From assembly GCA_014379925.1 (NCBI GenBank), contig JACMKY010000275.1:1-14642 (forward strand): a stretch of 14,642 nucleotides of DNA. Direction: 5' to 3'. A model generated the notes under the pieces. That model was given only the letters and a program-made list of their open reading frames with translations, did not search any database and was not told the DNA's origin. The stretch comes from Cytophagales bacterium. Lineage in GTDB: Bacteria > Bacteroidota > Bacteroidia > Cytophagales > ES-bin-26. Positions 13,323-14,642 of the stretch are shown here, piece by piece; the first letter of the stretch is position 1; the number at the start of each line of letters is the position of its first letter. A program made the position numbers and the translations under genes.

Positions 13323-13390
13323 GCCATTCAACGGTTTGAAACAAACACCAAGAATGTCCAACCGCATTGGCCATTCAACGGTGTAAAGCA
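13323..13390. repeat. Direct repeat of about 21 bp, 47-bp period
   Basis: GCCATTCAACGGT occurs at 13323-13335 and 13370-13382. Extending to 21 nt (to 13343 and 13390) the copies match at 18 positions. They lie in the 213-bp gap between glycogen synthase and the aldo/keto reductase, with a CCAA/TTGG stem between them. This could be paired regulator sites or a duplicated fragment. Confidence 0.5.
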
Positions 13391-13406
13391 CGGATTTACG
13401 GTGGTG

Positions 13407-13423
13407 TCAGGCTTCCCGCCTGA
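13407..13423. terminator. Perfect 6-bp hairpin, possible terminator
   Basis: TCAGGC (13407-13412) and GCCTGA (13418-13423) form a perfect stem with a TTCCC loop, about 100 nt past the glycogen synthase stop and upstream of the reductase promoter candidate. Only TTCT follows, so terminator function is plausible but weakly supported. It may be a dispersed palindromic repeat. Confidence 0.35.
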
Positions 13424-13430
13424 TTCTCGG

Positions 13431-13459
13431 TTGATACGGTGCAACAGGGAGTAGCTTTC
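13431..13459 (+). promoter_or_regulatory. Candidate Bacteroidota-type promoter of the aldo/keto reductase
   Basis: TTG at 13431-13433 lies 18 nt before TAGCTTTC at 13452-13459. The latter matches seven of the eight positions of the TAnnTTTG -7 consensus, counting the two free ones. The pair sits about 64 nt upstream of the reductase start, leaving an A-rich leader. Confidence 0.4.
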
Positions 13460-13522
13460 ATTAAAAATGGCAAAAGACAAGCCAGGAAACGGAAGCAACC
13501 AAATTCCCGCAAACAACACCCC

Positions 13523-14572
13523 ATGAGTCTCACCGATTTTCGTACCCTGGGCCACTCCGGCCTCATTGTCAGTCCGCTCGCCCTCGGTACCATGACCTTC
13601 GGCACCCCGCGCTGGGGCTCGCCCGACGAGGTCTCCGAGGCCATCTTCAGTGGTTACGTCGACGCGGGCGGCAACTTCATCGACACCGCCGATATTTACG
13701 CCGGCGGGCGTAGCGAAGAGTTGGTGGGCGGCTTCATCGCCGACCGCGGCCTGCGCGATAAGCTAGTGCTGGCCACCAAGTTCACCTGGAACGCCTCCCC
13801 CGGCAACCCCCACGCCGGCGGCAACGGCCGCAAAAACATCCATCGGGCGCTGGAAAGCTCGCTGCGCCGGCTCAAAACCGACTACATCGACCTGTACTGG
13901 CTGCACGCCTGGGATATGGTCACGCCCGTTGAGGAGGTGCTACAGACCCTCGGCGATTTGGTGCGCGCGGGCAAGATTCGCTACTTTGGCTTCTCGAACA
14001 CGCCCGCCTGGTACGCTACGAAGGCCGCTACGCTGGCCACGGCCCACGCCGCGCCCGGCCCCATCGCGCTGCAACTTGCGTATGCGCTCGTCGAGCGCAA
14101 CATCGAACGCGAACACCTGCCCGCTGCCCGCGAATGCGGTCTCGGCATCACCCCGTGGAGTCCACTGGCGGCTGGCTTCCTGGCCGACAAATACCAGCGT
14201 ACGGATGCGGGAGCCACTGGCCAGGGTCGTCTGAGCGGCCCCAATCCCTTTGGCAACCAATTGTTCACCGATCGCAACTGGCGCGTGCTCGACACCCTGC
14301 GGACGGTAGCCGCGCAGCTCGACTGCCCGGTGGCGCAGGTCGCCCTTGCCTGGGTCACGGCGCAACCCGGCATTACCTCACCCATCCTGGGTGCCCGTAA
14401 AGTGGAGCAGTTGCACGACAACCTGGCCTCGCTGAAGATCAGCCTCACGCCCGAACAACTCCGGACGCTGGACGAGGTCAGCGCGCCTGAACCGGTCAAT
14501 CCTTACCTGATCTTTACGCCCGAAATAAACCGCAGCATCTTCGGCGGCAACTCCGTCCAGGGCTGGGGGTAA
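13523..14572 (+). CDS. Aldo/keto reductase
   Basis: A 349-residue cytoplasmic NAD(P)H-dependent oxidoreductase with a TIM barrel, expected to reduce aldehydes or ketones; the physiological substrate is unknown. The catalytic tetrad is complete: D54 and Y59 (FIDTADIYAGGRSEE), K86 (LATKF) and H128 (LYWLHAWD). Later landmarks are the barrel strand IRYFGFSNTPAW, the conserved GLGITPWSPLAAGFL, and the cofactor-phosphate end region SPILGARKVEQL near the C-terminus. The length and the GRSEELVGG and WSPLAAGFL segments resemble the larger YajO/Tas-like or potassium-channel-beta-like subgroup. The ATG at 13523 was chosen over an in-frame extension to 13439 because homology-like sequence starts at FRTLGHSGL. 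The gene appears monocistronic, with its own promoter candidate. Confidence 0.93.
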   Translation: MSLTDFRTLGHSGLIVSPLALGTMTFGTPRWGSPDEVSEAIFSGYVDAGGNFIDTADIYAGGRSEELVGGFIADRGLRDKLVLATKFTWNASPGNPHAGGNGRKNIHRALESSLRRLKTDYIDLYWLHAWDMVTPVEEVLQTLGDLVRAGKIRYFGFSNTPAWYATKAATLATAHAAPGPIALQLAYALVERNIEREHLPAARECGLGITPWSPLAAGFLADKYQRTDAGATGQGRLSGPNPFGNQLFTDRNWRVLDTLRTVAAQLDCPVAQVALAWVTAQPGITSPILGARKVEQLHDNLASLKISLTPEQLRTLDEVSAPEPVNPYLIFTPEINRSIFGGNSVQGWG

Positions 14573-14587
14573 CCGCACTGCCGCCGA
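14541..14587 (+). terminator. 9-bp inverted repeat bracketing the reductase stop codon
   Basis: TCGGCGGCA (14541-14549) and TGCCGCCGA (14579-14587) are perfect inverted copies, with the TAA stop (14570-14572) in the 29-nt loop. The large loop and lack of a T-run argue against a textbook intrinsic terminator. It may protect the transcript end or act as a site between this gene and the next one downstream. Confidence 0.3.
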
Positions 14588-14642
14588 TAAGGAAATAGCC
14601 AAGCGACACAAATTTTGCAGCGATCTCTTTGATGCAACCATG

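Noticed and set aside
11354..13327. 657-codon minus-strand frame opposite the glycogen synthase
   Set aside because: Longer than the real gene but without domain features; it exists because the GC-rich codon use of the synthase avoids stops in that antisense frame.
14640..14642. ATG at the extreme window end as the start of the next gene
   Set aside because: Only the codon itself is visible, with a loose TCTCTTTG box shortly before it; nothing supports a gene call.

Overview
The window looks like chromosomal DNA from a moderately GC-rich member of the Bacteroidota, probably a Cytophagales/Spirosoma-like genus (inference). The signs are a glycosyltransferase family 3 (eukaryotic-type) glycogen synthase, a DUF4292 lipoprotein beside a TPR protein and an EnvC-like protein, A-rich leaders in place of clear Shine-Dalgarno sites, and a few approximate TAnnTTTG promoter boxes. 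I recognised no tRNA, rRNA, CRISPR array, transposase or phage gene.

The left part (1-4040) is loosely packed and looks like accessory or eroding DNA. It holds a cupin protein on the minus strand, a small secreted TonB-C-like protein, a MarR-type regulator and a PAS-LuxR regulator. These are separated by long intergenic stretches full of inverted repeats: a 319-bp element with spaced, mirrored terminal blocks (871-1189), a regulatory-looking region with two identical GTGTACGTACAC palindromes (2296-2436), a run of four hairpins after the LuxR gene (3610-3725), and what appears to be the N-terminal stub of a GntP-type gluconate permease (3769-3915).

The centre (4044-11048) is a minus-strand core block. 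In transcription order it is rsgA (ribosome-assembly GTPase), a sugar-phosphate nucleotidyltransferase with a left-handed beta-helix tail, a large periplasmic TPR protein, a DUF4292 outer-membrane lipoprotein, an EnvC-like degenerate M23/LytM protein, and panB (pantothenate synthesis). TPR, DUF4292 and EnvC are joined by two 11-nt gene overlaps and form the tightest unit, which probably serves cell-envelope biogenesis or division. A heptanucleotide repeat array fills the gap between envC and panB and reaches almost to the panB start codon.

The right part (11501-14572) is on the plus strand: the GT3 glycogen synthase, divergent from rsgA across a 452-bp GC-rich intergenic region, then an aldo/keto reductase. 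The glycogen synthase keeps both the GT3 active-site residues and most of the arginine-rich C-terminal helix that binds glucose-6-phosphate in the eukaryotic enzymes.

I see no clear undescribed multi-gene system. The most unusual material is non-coding: the 871-1189 element, the palindromic region around 2280-2480, the hairpin run at 3610-3725 and the heptamer array at 4869-4999.
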